In this document: positions 1-9,617 of the stretch, in pieces
How positions within the stretch are numbered: position 1 is the stretch's first letter
Layout: every line of letters begins with the position of its first letter
Source: Erythroxylum novogranatense
Taxonomy: Eukaryota; Streptophyta; Magnoliopsida; Malpighiales; Erythroxylaceae
DNA: 64,000 nt
Direction: 5' to 3'
Assembly (NCBI GenBank): GCA_029891385.1
Contig: CM057228.1
Span: forward strand, 24,114,809 to 24,178,808
Program-made: the position numbers and the translations under genes
The notes under the pieces: generated by a model
What the model saw: only the letters and a program-made list of their open reading frames with translations
What the model was told of the DNA's origin: nothing
Databases searched by the model: none

Positions 1-482
1 AAGTGAGCTGATTGGTTGTAAAAGTTTGAATAGTGTTTAGTATTTTGGATATATCTCGGTTGGTAGAGCTCCGATTGATCTGATTCCTTTTGGAAATTAA
101 ACTAGAGACATGGAGCTACAAATGTTATGAAGAAGTCGAGCTATAATGTAGCCTCCAAGACTTCCAAATATGGGTCGGAAGTTAGGTGTAGTGTTCAGCC
201 TCGGGTCTGAAGAACAAACTTCAGTACTTTGGAGATATCTTGAGTTATAGAGCTCCGATCGATCCGATTCTTGAAGGATTGGATTCGTAAGACATAGAGG
301 GACATTTTCAAAATAGAAATTCTTGTCAAATGGCTTCATTTACTTGATCGAAATAATCAGACAAGATGTTAGTTTTAAAGACCAAGGAAGGGTCAATTTG
401 GAAGTTTACTTAAAGGGTTAAGTTTATAAGCTTAAATGGAGGGGCATATGGGTAATTCCTCATTCATTAAATGACATGACAC

Positions 483-490
483 TATAAAAG
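483..490 (+). promoter_or_regulatory. TATA box of LTR J
   Basis: TATAAAAG is followed by a purine-rich leader with GAGA and AAGAGAGAAG runs. The same box and leader occur in H at 58982-58989. This is probably the LTR RNA polymerase II promoter; no transcript evidence is available. Confidence 0.55.
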
Positions 491-734
491 CAAGAGGACT
501 GTCATTGTTTGAAAGAGAAACCCGAAACTTATAATCAAAGGAAAGAAATAATAAGAGAAAAAGAGAGAAGAGAGAAGGGAGAGCAAGCTTCGGTGGAGAA
601 AAAGGGGAGAAAGCTAGGGTTCGATTTTTCTACCACTTGAAGAGACATTTGATGTCATTCCAAGAGAGAAAAGGTGGAGGATGGAGAGAGCTTCATCTTG
701 AACCAAGAAAATCCGAAAATGGAGAAGAAATGAG

Positions 735-1726
735 GTAAGAGTAATTTTTAAGATTTGAGTTTCTCTTGAAGTTTTGGTTTAGAATTATAGAAAATGGTAT
801 GGGTTTGTGGAGTATGAAGTAAATTTTGATGATTGCTAAGTACTATGGGTTTAATCTTGGATAGAAATTAATTAGGGTTTATGCCCAATTTTGTAAATTG
901 GGGATCTTTGAAATTAGTGATTTAGATGGCTTGATTATGTTTGGAATTAGTGTTTTCTAAGTTCAATATTAAGGATTATGTTATTTATGAATTGAATTTG
1001 TATGAAATTGGTGTAGGGAATTTTCTATTGGAAGAAAGAAAGAATCAATGGACAAATTGGAACGAGGAACAAGTTTCTAGCATCGATTCGAGGTGGGTAC
1101 CTGTTTATAATAAAATTTATAAGCCACTACTGTTGTCTTTAAACAAAGAGATTCTTCTCATTTCAATTGGATCATTAATGTTGCATTATTGCATGAATGA
1201 TTTGAAAAATCATTATTGATTCAATACATGAACTTTTGATGAATTGCAAATACATTTGTGTTATGCCTCGAACATTTCATGGCATTTCGTATATTCGAAA
1301 AAGAGTATTCGATAAATGATTTAAGCATGATTATGTGCTTGTGTTTGGGCGAGAGAGGAACGTTTCGTTAGTCACGTGCACGTCGACGTTTAAGCCTGCT
1401 CCCGGCTGCCCGTTAGAGGCCACGAGATCCTGAGAAATCGGACTCGTTGTATTTACGATAAACTTCAATTTATTCGTTGTGTTTACGGAACTCTCGAGCC
1501 GTTATGTGTGCATTTGCATTGTGAAGTATTATGATTGATGCATTCATATTTCAGAAATTGTGAATTGACCATCGCAAAAGAAGAACTTTTGAAAATGTGC
1601 TTTATGGGTTTCAAACAAAGTTTCGCAAGAAAAGAAAAGAAAACATTTTAAAAGGTTTTGCTTATTTATTTGTTATAAACTGTTACCCACGAGCTATAAG
1701 CTCACCCCCTTCATTCCCATCCACAG
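735..1726 (+). other. Putative LTR-resident intron in J
   Basis: GAG|GTAAGA at 732-740 fits a plant splice donor. At 1691-1703 a hairpin (gagct-ata-agctc) is followed by a C/T-rich tract and CACAG|G ending at 1726. The inferred intron is 992 nt, against 993 nt for the equivalent pair in E and 1065 nt in H. Splicing is inferred from consensus and from conservation of position between families. Confidence 0.45.
1691..1703 (+). other. Conserved acceptor-proximal hairpin, LTR J
   Basis: The stem GAGCT/AGCTC is preceded by TTACCCAC and followed by ACCCCC. The same layout with different stem or loop bases is seen at 29979-29990, 36518-36530 and 60272-60284. Minus-strand versions lie at 9643-9656, 21125-21138, 24331-24344 and 40736-40750. 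Confidence 0.6.
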
Positions 1727-2499
1727 GTGATGAGAAGAAGATCGGGTAAAGAAAAGTGAAGGTTTCCATTTGTATGTGTTCATATGGTATAATTTGTTTA
1801 GCTAAGTGATCGCTAAGAAATTTAGAATTGTTGTGTATTCATTTTGAGAATGTATTCTGAATTCTGGACATATGTATTGGATTAAGTTATGGATTTGTAT
1901 ATGGAATAGTAAAATGAATTATGATTCGAGTTATGGATTTTGTGTATGGAAATTAGGTATATGACTGTGATGGTTGGTCTGAATATTTAAAGTGCTAATC
2001 GTTTGAGAATTGATGGTATTTAAATTGGAATGTGCGCGATTTTATGGAAATGAAAAGTGAGTGTTTAAATCGATGAGATATGATTGTATATGAAGAAGCA
2101 AATAAATTGAGTTTGAGTGCGAATGATTTCAATTGGATATTGAAGTCACTTTGTAAGAGATGGAATGAAAATGAAAGAAAGAAAGAAAGAAAAAAAAATG
2201 TACACAGATTGGATTAGTTTTGACTGATAGTCTTAAGGTTTCCAACGCAAACGCTTTCTTTGATACTTGTTCACGGATGTCGGCTCTGTTTTGTTACGTA
2301 TCAAAAATTGGTTTCGATTCGATTTGCTTTCGATTCGTTAATGATTTGTTGAGCTTTGTGATTCGAAGTTTGCTTCGTATCTGATTTGATTTCGCCTTAT
2401 GTCTCGTTTCCTTGCTTTGATTCGATTCATATTGGTTCGTATTCGTATTCGTTTTCTGTTTTCGGGTTGGGGCGTCGGTCTCCGGATCGGGTCCCAACA

Positions 2500-3723
2500 C
2501 AATTGATACTTCAAAATGTTATTTTATATTGCAGGAGCAAAGGAGTCAACCCATCAAAAAGTCAACAGGTCGCGACGAACGTTAATTCGCACGTCGCGAC
2601 GAATGTTAGTTCCCACGTCGCGACGAATATTAATTTACACGTCGCGACGTACGAGCGGATACCCGGACTTCATTTGGAAAGCTCTCTCACTATTCCGACC
2701 CGACCCGCATCCATCATTTAAAAACTTTGCTATTTTTAGGTCAAAAGAGATACACGAGACATAGGGAGGCAGCAGTAGAGACGACATTCCTTTCCACCAT
2801 CATTTTCCATTTTCATCATCTTCGACTCCACCGTCAGTATCTTCTGCTACCATGGAAGGCATCCAATCTTCACCAGTTGTGAGAAAGTCCGGAGTCATGC
2901 GTAGCTAAACACCATTTCCTCCTGAAAATGTAGCAATGGTTTGAGTTCACCGGTAGCTTAAAAGGGGAGTAATCATATAGTGTCTGAAGTTTAGTTATGT
3001 TTGTGTAAACTCTGAGTTAGAGATTGCATCTGTATAACTAGATTAGCATGGTTATAGTTTAACCATGTGCTGAACACTTTGTTGCAATTTGGACATAGTT
3101 ATTTGTAGAATTTCGATGCTTAATATATGAAGTCTCATATATGTCATTCGGATATTGCATTGACTCTCATAATCTGCCTAGTTGTGTTTGATTTAGATAG
3201 TTGTGTTTTTATCCGATTGACCGATTGCATTTACTTGTCCAATTTTCACACTAAGGTTTTTAACAAGGATTTAAATGATGGAGTTCATTAATTAAATCTT
3301 TGGACCTAAAGAGTCCTTTAGGGTTGATCTTTCGAAACTTAGTGGATTCTATCCCCGGAAAATTATTTTGAACCATGATAGCCTGCGCCCATTTTCAAGA
3401 GGATTTATTATCATTTGCTTGTTACTCAAATTTATAATTTCATTTAATTCTATAAAATCCAAAAAATATTCTTTTATACTTTTTCTCCAATTTTAATTAC
3501 TTTTACAGTTCCGATCAACATACCAAATCCCATTTTATCAACTTCGATTGCAATTTTTGGTAATTAGGCTAGTTTAGACCTTTTTCATTTGGTTCCTATT
3601 AAGTGAGATGATCCGAGGTTGCATCCCGTATTGCAATCTTTGGAATTATTATTTTTGACCAATTTTCAAGGATCGATCGTAAGGTCGAATCGACAAAGTC
3701 GCAATCAAATTGAGGTATAAACC
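2500..3723. other. Unassigned repeat-like, non-coding DNA
   Basis: No coding sequence was recognised. The stretch contains the 24-bp palindrome array (2569-2649), an AT-rich promoter-like site near 2716-2725 and a purine-rich leader-like stretch after it (about 2740-2800). It also has phrases resembling the LTR/leader region of Tat/Athila-type gypsy elements, such as the reiterated gtcgcgac and the 'gatcgtaaggtcgaatcgac' type of sequence near 3670. This lineage suggestion comes from memory of family style and is weak. Confidence 0.3.
2569..2657 (+). repeat. 24-bp phased repeat built on GTCGCGACG
   Basis: GTCGCGACG starts at 2569, 2593, 2617 and 2641, exactly 24 bp apart. The 15 bp between copies vary, whereas the 9-bp core (containing the palindrome GTCGCGAC) is identical in all four. 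Related palindromes occur in the LTRs of A and C. Confidence 0.9.
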
Positions 3724-4132
3724 TAAGTATAAATTGTACTTAGATGAGTTTTGATATAAGAATGATTTTGTGATGAAATTGATGGATAAATACTCAGGAT
3801 TGTCATGAACATGCATTGTACATATTTCATTTCATATATGTGCATTATTAAACACTTATGATTGTACAAATTGTGATATATGTGTATGTTGTCTGATATA
3901 GAGGAGCAACTGGAACGTCAACCCCCAGACGTTGCCGAAACTTCCAGGAATTTACTTCGGGAGCAACTAATGAGTAACCTAGACGGTCTCACTTAATTAC
4001 TTGTTTGCTTAATTTATGTTTTAAATGATAATTGAATGTGTTTAATTGTAGATTTCGGATAGAAGATCTGATGAATGTGAATGTGGATTGAGATATTGAA
4101 GTCCTACTTGAATGTGAATGTGAATACCTAAG
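3724..4132 (+). mobile_element. Eroded plus-strand chromovirus LTR fragment
   Basis: Two blocks match the reverse complement of LTR A: 'catgaacatgcattgtacat' at about 3804-3823, and 'cttccagga...gagtaacctag' at about 3943-3983. Order and orientation are consistent with one LTR in the opposite direction to A. The fragment ends at the A boundary, so A probably inserted into or next to it. Confidence 0.5.
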
Positions 4133-5753
4133 TGTAGCGCCCCCTCACCGTAGGGTACACATCGGAAAACCTTAAGGTCGCTCCGATACGTATCCCACGA
4201 TAAAGGTGCACCACCAGAACACTTCCCTTAATAATCCACATGGCATCGCAATAATTTAAAACCATAACACAACACGATATCAGAAACCACTAAATTTTAA
4301 AATCATAATATCAATCATATACAGTCATCCAATAACAGAATAGACAAGTCTATCAGTCTCCTGAACAAAACCAAAACGAAAACTGATACAAGCATCTATC
4401 CTAAGTCATCCTCAAAATCCAACCCAACTGACCGACCTGTGTGCCATCGCTGCTCCTGCCAGCACGCTCGCACAGTAGGAAAAAGGCTATCTCTGGAGCT
4501 AGGGGTCTACTCTATCGATGGTTCACTCAAATCATGCATTATGCAAATTGCGTACAGCATGGCACGGTAATATTCGATTAACAGTATTATATAACAATTT
4601 CACGAGAGTCTATAACATTTCTGATATCGAATAATTGACAATAGCATAAAACAGTTCACATCACAATTTACAGTAAATCATGGCATCACGCAGTTCAGTA
4701 ATCGTCACACAATTAGCAATTCAATCAGTCATGTATATAATGCATATGAGACTCTTTCCAGTTATTCAGTATTGTGCCCAAGCGCTCAGTCAGTGTTCAG
4801 TGGGGGACGCGTCAGGGATTTCTCCCCTCGGGCTAGGCCCGGTCAGTACAGTATTCGAGCTCGAGGCTCTTTTCAGTGATAATAGCAACTTGGGTCACAT
4901 TCCATTATCTGATCATGCATTTATGCATGCAATGCAGTGTTCAGTAATTCAGTATTCAGTGATTCAGTGTATGGCTATAAAAGCCCAGTATTGTATTTCT
5001 CAAGAATATCTGAGAATTCGATCAAATCTGATAATCCAATCCGAAGAGAGAGAAAGTGATCATGCAATTTCACGATCTAATCTGAGAGAGACATACCATC
5101 CAATCATGTATATTTCAGTAATCATACAGTTTCACATTTGGCAAGTAATTCACGTTGAGCATTTAAACAGTCAGGAATTTGAGAAACCAGCTAGGTTACT
5201 CACCTGTAACTTCCGAGCTACTTCCTGGAAGTTCCAGCAATGTCCGTGGAATGACGATCCAACGGCGCCTCTATAACAGTAAAATATAGTCCCATTACTA
5301 GATGCTCAATTAAACCATTCAGTAATGCATATGTCTCAGTGAGATGATGTACAATGCATGTTCACGATTTTCCCGACGCTAGAACCCAATTTATAACTCT
5401 TATATCCCAATCTAACTCTTCGCTCAATTGATCGACAATAATTGATCCAATCCTATAATTCGGTTCAATTTCCTCAATTCATAATCCACATAGTAATTTC
5501 CTATCCATCGGGTCAAAACCTCTATTGAAAATCCCAATTAAACTCCAATTGTCTCAATTCAGTATTTAGGTCACACTATGAACCATAATCGACCTTATTC
5601 TCTATAAATCAATGTCACTTAAATCAATTCTAATTCCTATAATTATCCTCAATTGTAGACCTCTTTTTCTAGTTCATAACGAATCAAGAATCACCTCAAT
5701 CGGAGGTCTATACCATAAACTACGCCCAATATACTAACAATCATCCCTTTAGA

Positions 5754-5930
5754 ATTGCCATCTTCGCCATGACCTCTACGTCCGCTGTCATGACGATATC
5801 GGGCTTCGCCGCTCCTCGTCATGACGTATCTCCAGGCGCCGCCGCATGACAAGCTGCTGAACACTAAATTTATTCGCACATGTGGCGAAGCACGCCAGAC
5901 GTCGCGACGTGCGACCGCGCCACCTTCTTC
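5754..5930 (-). repeat. Palindromic GC-rich cassette in LTR A
   Basis: An island of CpG-rich sequence lies in AT-rich LTR, with GTCATGAC (5787-5794), CGTCATGACG (5817-5826) and ACGTCGCGACGT (about 5899-5910). In sense orientation it is followed by GACCTCCGATTGAGGTGATTC (about 5692-5712), the same context that follows the cassettes of C and, in diverged form, those of F, H and I. Confidence 0.75.
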
Positions 5931-6316
5931 TCCAATCGATTTTCCGCCATTAATGCTATTTAAAACCTCCATTAACACTCTAACCACTCAATCTAACCCA
6001 ATAAATGCCATAAATGCTTGAAACAACTACTAATAACAACATTAAAGCCTTAAACACTTACCAATCACGCTCAAATCCACAAATCTCTAAGAATCGTCGT
6101 AAACCCTAAATCTTTCAAACTCCACGATAACTCACTCCAATCCTTCTCAACCTTCATCAATCACAATAAATCAGTTAGGCTAGCACAATGGGAAGAAAAC
6201 CATAGAGGAAAGATTGAAGAATCCTTACCTATGGAGGAAATCGAAATCACCGTGGAGAAGAGGAAGAAGAAAAACGTTAATGCCTTAGGTAACTTTCCCA
6301 AATCTCAAACCTAGGC

Positions 6317-6325
6317 TATATATAG
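6317..6325 (-). promoter_or_regulatory. TATA box of LTR A
   Basis: The minus strand reads CTATATATAGCC, followed by a pyrimidine-rich leader and then AG|GTAAGG at 6230-6223. Equivalent boxes occur at 11555-11565 (B) and 23385-23394 (C). Confidence 0.5.
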
Positions 6326-6788
6326 ACCTAAGTCTTCAAATCAGTCCAAATTTCAGTCTCTAAATTTCAATGGCTCAACATTTTAATTCCCTAACAGTAT
6401 AACCCTAATATTTCCTTTGCCATTGGACAATTATTTCAAGATTATACAAATAATCGATCGATCATCACTCCAAAATTTTCGGTCCGGGCATTTTCTCCCG
6501 AATATCCCAAAAATTTCCTATAAATCACTATCAATTACCAGTCACTCTCAGGCTATTCTAAATCAGTCATTCGAGCTCACTTACTCTTAATTCCTCAGTT
6601 AATTACAATCCAGCCAGTCCAGTCAGTTCACAATCTAATTAATTTATACTCACAATTAAATGCCGAAAAATCATGAATGCATGTACCTATGAATAAATGC
6701 ATATGCAAGAAACCAGTTCCTCTATAATTAGAGGCCAGTAACATGTTCAATCAGTGAATACAATGAAACCTATCAGTCTAACCCAGAA

Positions 6789-7577
6789 TTACCAAAATAC
6801 CCTTGCTATCAGTAACGGGATGTTACAATTCACCCCTCCTAATAAAAAATTTCTTCCTCGAAATTTAATACCTGTCCAATCGAATAAATGAGGATACTGA
6901 CTCCTCATATGCTCCTCAGTCTCCCATGTAGCTTCCTCAGAAGAGTGGTTCTTCCAAAGGACTTTCACCAATGGAATTACCCTGTTCCTCAGCTGCTTGA
7001 CCCGTGATCCTATAATCTGTACCGGCTCCTCAATATAACTCAAATCACTGGCTACCTCAATCTCCTGAGCCGGAATCACATGCGTCGGGTCAGAACGGTA
7101 CCGTCGGAGCATACTAACATGAAATACATCATGCATCTGGGACATCTCACTCGGTAATGCCAATCTGTAAGCCAACGGTCTTATCCTTTCAAGGATCTCA
7201 TACGGACCGACATACCGAGGGCTCAACTTGCCCTTACGGCCAAATCTCAGTACTCCTTTCCAAGGAGACACTCGGAGAAACACTCTGTCACCTACACTAT
7301 ATTCCATCCCTCGCCGATGCTGATCCACATAGCTCTTCTGTCTGTCCTGAGCCGCCTTGATGCGACTCCGGATCAACTGTACCTTATCCACTGGGTCCTG
7401 AATCAGCTCGGGACCCTCTATCGATCTCATACCCTCTTCATCCCAATACAGTGGCGATCGACACGGCCTCCCATACAAGGCCTCATACGGTGCCATCCCA
7501 ATACTACTCTGATACTGGTTATTATATGCAAACTCTATCAGTACTAAATACTGATCCCATGATCCTCTGAACTCCAA
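6789..7577 (-). pseudogene. A integrase C-terminal half with chromodomain
   Basis: The 262-residue open frame begins within the integrase core (residues about 1-45, with GMAPYEALYGRPCRSPLYW). It continues through the conserved GDRVFLRVSPWKG and LSPRYVGPYEI region, the HDVFHVSMLRRY motif and a C-terminal chromodomain (VQIIGSR...KVLW...ATWE...YPHLF). This arrangement marks Tekay-type chromoviruses, whose chromodomain is thought to steer insertion to heterochromatin. The frame passes the usual FRGRNFL ending, crosses the polypurine tract and stops about 38 nt inside the 3' LTR. The first Met is internal; the gene is broken upstream by a frameshift. Confidence 0.9.
6828..6845 (-). other. Polypurine tract of A
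   Basis: The minus strand reads TTATTAGGAGGGGTGAAT directly before the 3' LTR, the plus-strand primer site for reverse transcription. The integrase reading frame runs through it. Confidence 0.8.
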
Positions 7578-8165
7578 TACACATGCCCAAGCATGTCCTC
7601 AACGAGCCTTAATCGTCCTCTCACTCATCCATCCGCTCGAGGATGAAATGCAGATCAAGTTCAACCTCGCACCCATAGCGATCAGAGGCTCTTCCAAAAC
7701 CTCGAGGTGAACACGGGATCCACGTGCTCAAACTATCGACAACGGAACCCCATGCAACCGTACAATCTCCGCTACATACTTCTGGGCCAACTGATCGAGA
7801 GTATTACTCTCCCTCACTGGCAAGAAGTGAGTCAATTTGGTCAATCGGTCCACTATGACCCAGATAGCATCATGCTGCCTCGGTGTCCTAGGCAATCCCA
7901 TCACAAAGTCCATGGTGATTCGCTCCCATTTCCACTCCGGAATGGGCAACGAATGCAACTTACCCACTGGAGCCTGGTGCTCAGCCTTGACCTGCTGGCA
8001 CGTCAGACAACTGGACACATACTTTGCCACTTGCCTCTTCATGCCAGGACACCAGAAATACTGTCTCAGAGTACGATACATCTTGGTCGTACCAGGATGC
8101 ATCGCATAGGCAGCTACATGAGCTTCCTCTAGGATCTCCCGTCTCAAATCATCTATATCAGGCAC
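7578..8165 (-). pseudogene. A integrase zinc-binding domain and catalytic core, broken
   Basis: The open part at 7728-8165 has an HHCC-type finger (HxxxxxxH in AHVAAYAMHPG, then CLTC) and the first catalytic aspartate in TMDFVMGLP. Between 7578 and 7727 the sequence still encodes recognisable core pieces (DPVFTSRFW with the second Asp, AFHP). They are split over different frames with in-frame stops, so the DDE core cannot be made as one protein. INT would normally join the cDNA to the genome. Confidence 0.88.
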
Positions 8166-8177
8166 ACACAGTCTCTG

Positions 8178-8610
8178 TCACATCCATAACGTCCCATCTC
8201 TCAACTCAAACTCTGAATCAGTACCAGTCTGAACTCTCTCAATCAGTCTCACTAACATTGGGTCTTGATCCTGAACTCTCCGGATCCTATCATGCAACAT
8301 CAGCCTCAGCCTCAGAGTAGCAATCAGAGCTCCATCCTGACCCTTATCCATCTGTACATTAAGAGCTCTCAACTGAATCATACCAGGTAATCTCGAAACC
8401 TAAACTTGAGCTGTACTACCATGCGATCTCCTACTCAATGCATCGGCCACCACATTGGCCTTTCCTGGATGATACTCAATCGTGCAGTCATAGTCCTTCA
8501 GTAACTCTATCTATCTCCTCTATCTCAAATTGAGCTCTCTCTGACTCAACAAATATCTGAGACTCTTATGATCAGTGAAGATCTGGAACGTCTCCCCATA
8601 CAAATAATGT
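8178..8610 (-). pseudogene. A RNase H end and RNase H-integrase linker
   Basis: On the minus strand, [12 protein letters not shown] is readable at about 8420-8460, the hallmark of the end of gypsy RNase H. A linker follows (ORF 8178-8381). An in-frame stop lies soon after the DALSRR motif, near 8401, and another between the linker and integrase near 8175. Confidence 0.8.
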
Positions 8611-9158
8611 CTCTAGATCTTCAGAGCAAACACTACTGCTGCCAACTCCAAATCATGCACTGGATAATTCACCTCGTGAGACCTCAACTGTCTCGAGGCA
8701 TACGCTATCACTCTCCCATGCTGCATCAATACACATCCCAATCCCTGATGTGAGGCATCACTGTACACCACGAAGCTTCCAGCACCAGAAGGAATACCTA
8801 ACACCGGTGCAGTAGTCAACCGATGTTTCAGCTCTTCAAAGCTCTTCTGGCACTCCTCAGACCATCTAAACGGCACATTCTTCCTCAATAGCTTCGTCAA
8901 AGGGGCGGAGATCAACGAAAACCCCTCGACGAACTTCCGGTAATATCCGGCCAATCCTAGGAAACTCCGCAACTCTGGCACACTTCTCGGAATCTCCCAA
9001 CTCATAACAGCCTCTATCTTGTGAGGATCCACCTGGATACCCTCACCGGACACCACGTGCCCTAGAAATACAATCTCATCTAGCCAAAATTTACACTTAG
9101 TGAATTTAGCGAACAGCTGTCTCTCTCTCATAACCTGTAGAACAATTCTCAGGTGCTC
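8611..9158 (-). pseudogene. A reverse transcriptase thumb and RNase H N-terminal part
   Basis: The frame contains [26 protein letters not shown], then RNase H with FVVYSDAS (first Asp, about 8752-8777) and [12 protein letters not shown] (catalytic Glu, about 8638-8665). The predicted ORF extends to 9254 only because it reads into element B; the real A sequence starts at 9158, where RT is interrupted. Its missing N-terminal part lies at 18380-19092, and the two halves join cleanly once B and one TSD copy are removed. Confidence 0.92.
9154..9158. other. Left TSD of B (tgctc)
   Basis: tgctc at 9154-9158 is repeated at 18380-18384, the 5-bp target duplication expected of an LTR element. Confidence 0.95.
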
Positions 9159-9617
9159 TATAGCACCCCAACTCCCGCGAGACCCGAACCCGACATCTAT
9201 AGTGACATCCGAGCCCGTGACCCGCGAGGGTGGCATGCTAGAGCAGTCAATCACAATTTAAAACTCGTTATGAAATTTTTCTTCCAAAAACGTTTTAACG
9301 CGCGGAAATCAAAACACACTTTGGGCCCGACATATCACAAAAATATTTTCAGATACAAAATACTTTCAGTTATTAATTAGCACTCAACAATTGCTCAATC
9401 AAGACATAAGGTAAAGGCGTGACCTATTGGGCTCGATGCCATTTCTGAACACAATTCAGTAATCAAAATCTCAATACACTTTTACATTTATTAAGCTAGG
9501 GCCCACCAAACAAAACACTGTACTCATGCAGATGTGACGAAACTGATCCCGACCCGCTACTCTACCTTGCTAGCAACGATCATACTCCCGTTAGTCTAAC
9601 GGGGTATTCTTCAGTTC

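Larger units (their letters stand above)
1..2499 (+). mobile_element. LTR J, 3' part of a chromovirus-type LTR cut by the window start
   Basis: The stretch matches the second half of solo LTR H (about 58510-61029) along its length. Shared landmarks are the TATAAAAG box, the GGTAAGA donor-like site, a CACGTG-containing block near 1373, the hairpin and C-rich tract at 1691-1710, and the terminal GGGTCCCAACA. By comparison with H, the family LTR starts TGTTGGACCCC and is about 4 kb, so roughly 1.6 kb lies outside the window. No coding sequence was recognised; the small ORF at 941-1219 resembles nothing. Whether it is a solo LTR or the 3' LTR of an element to the left cannot be told, because the left flank is missing. 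Confidence 0.85.
4133..6827 (-). repeat. 3' LTR of A (2695 bp)
   Basis: The LTR runs TGTAGCGCC...GATGTTACA on the plus strand, so the terminal TG...CA is intact. The other LTR matches its first 1.3 kb (20723-20821 and 24012-25274). In this copy about 60 bp containing the acceptor hairpin is missing, between two ATCGAT repeats near 4514-4519. The sequence also carries the palindromic cassette (about 5754-5930), a TATA box (6317-6325) and a donor-like site at 6228. The 198-aa ORF at 4680-5276 is AT-rich LTR sequence and not a gene. Confidence 0.92.

Noticed and set aside
941..1219. 92-residue ORF as a host gene
   Set aside because: It lies inside the putative LTR intron of J. The matching part of H (about 59450-59720) is not open, and no domain is visible.
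4680..5276. 198-residue ORF
   Set aside because: It lies within LTR A, is built from 'cagt'-rich repeats and is broken in the sister LTR. No domain is visible.
7157..8320. Plus-strand ORFs over the A integrase
   Set aside because: They are shadows of the minus-strand integrase and linker, whose motifs are clear.
6789..9254. Endogenous pararetrovirus instead of a retrotransposon
   Set aside because: Integrase, chromodomain, LTRs, PBS and 5-bp TSDs show an LTR retrotransposon.
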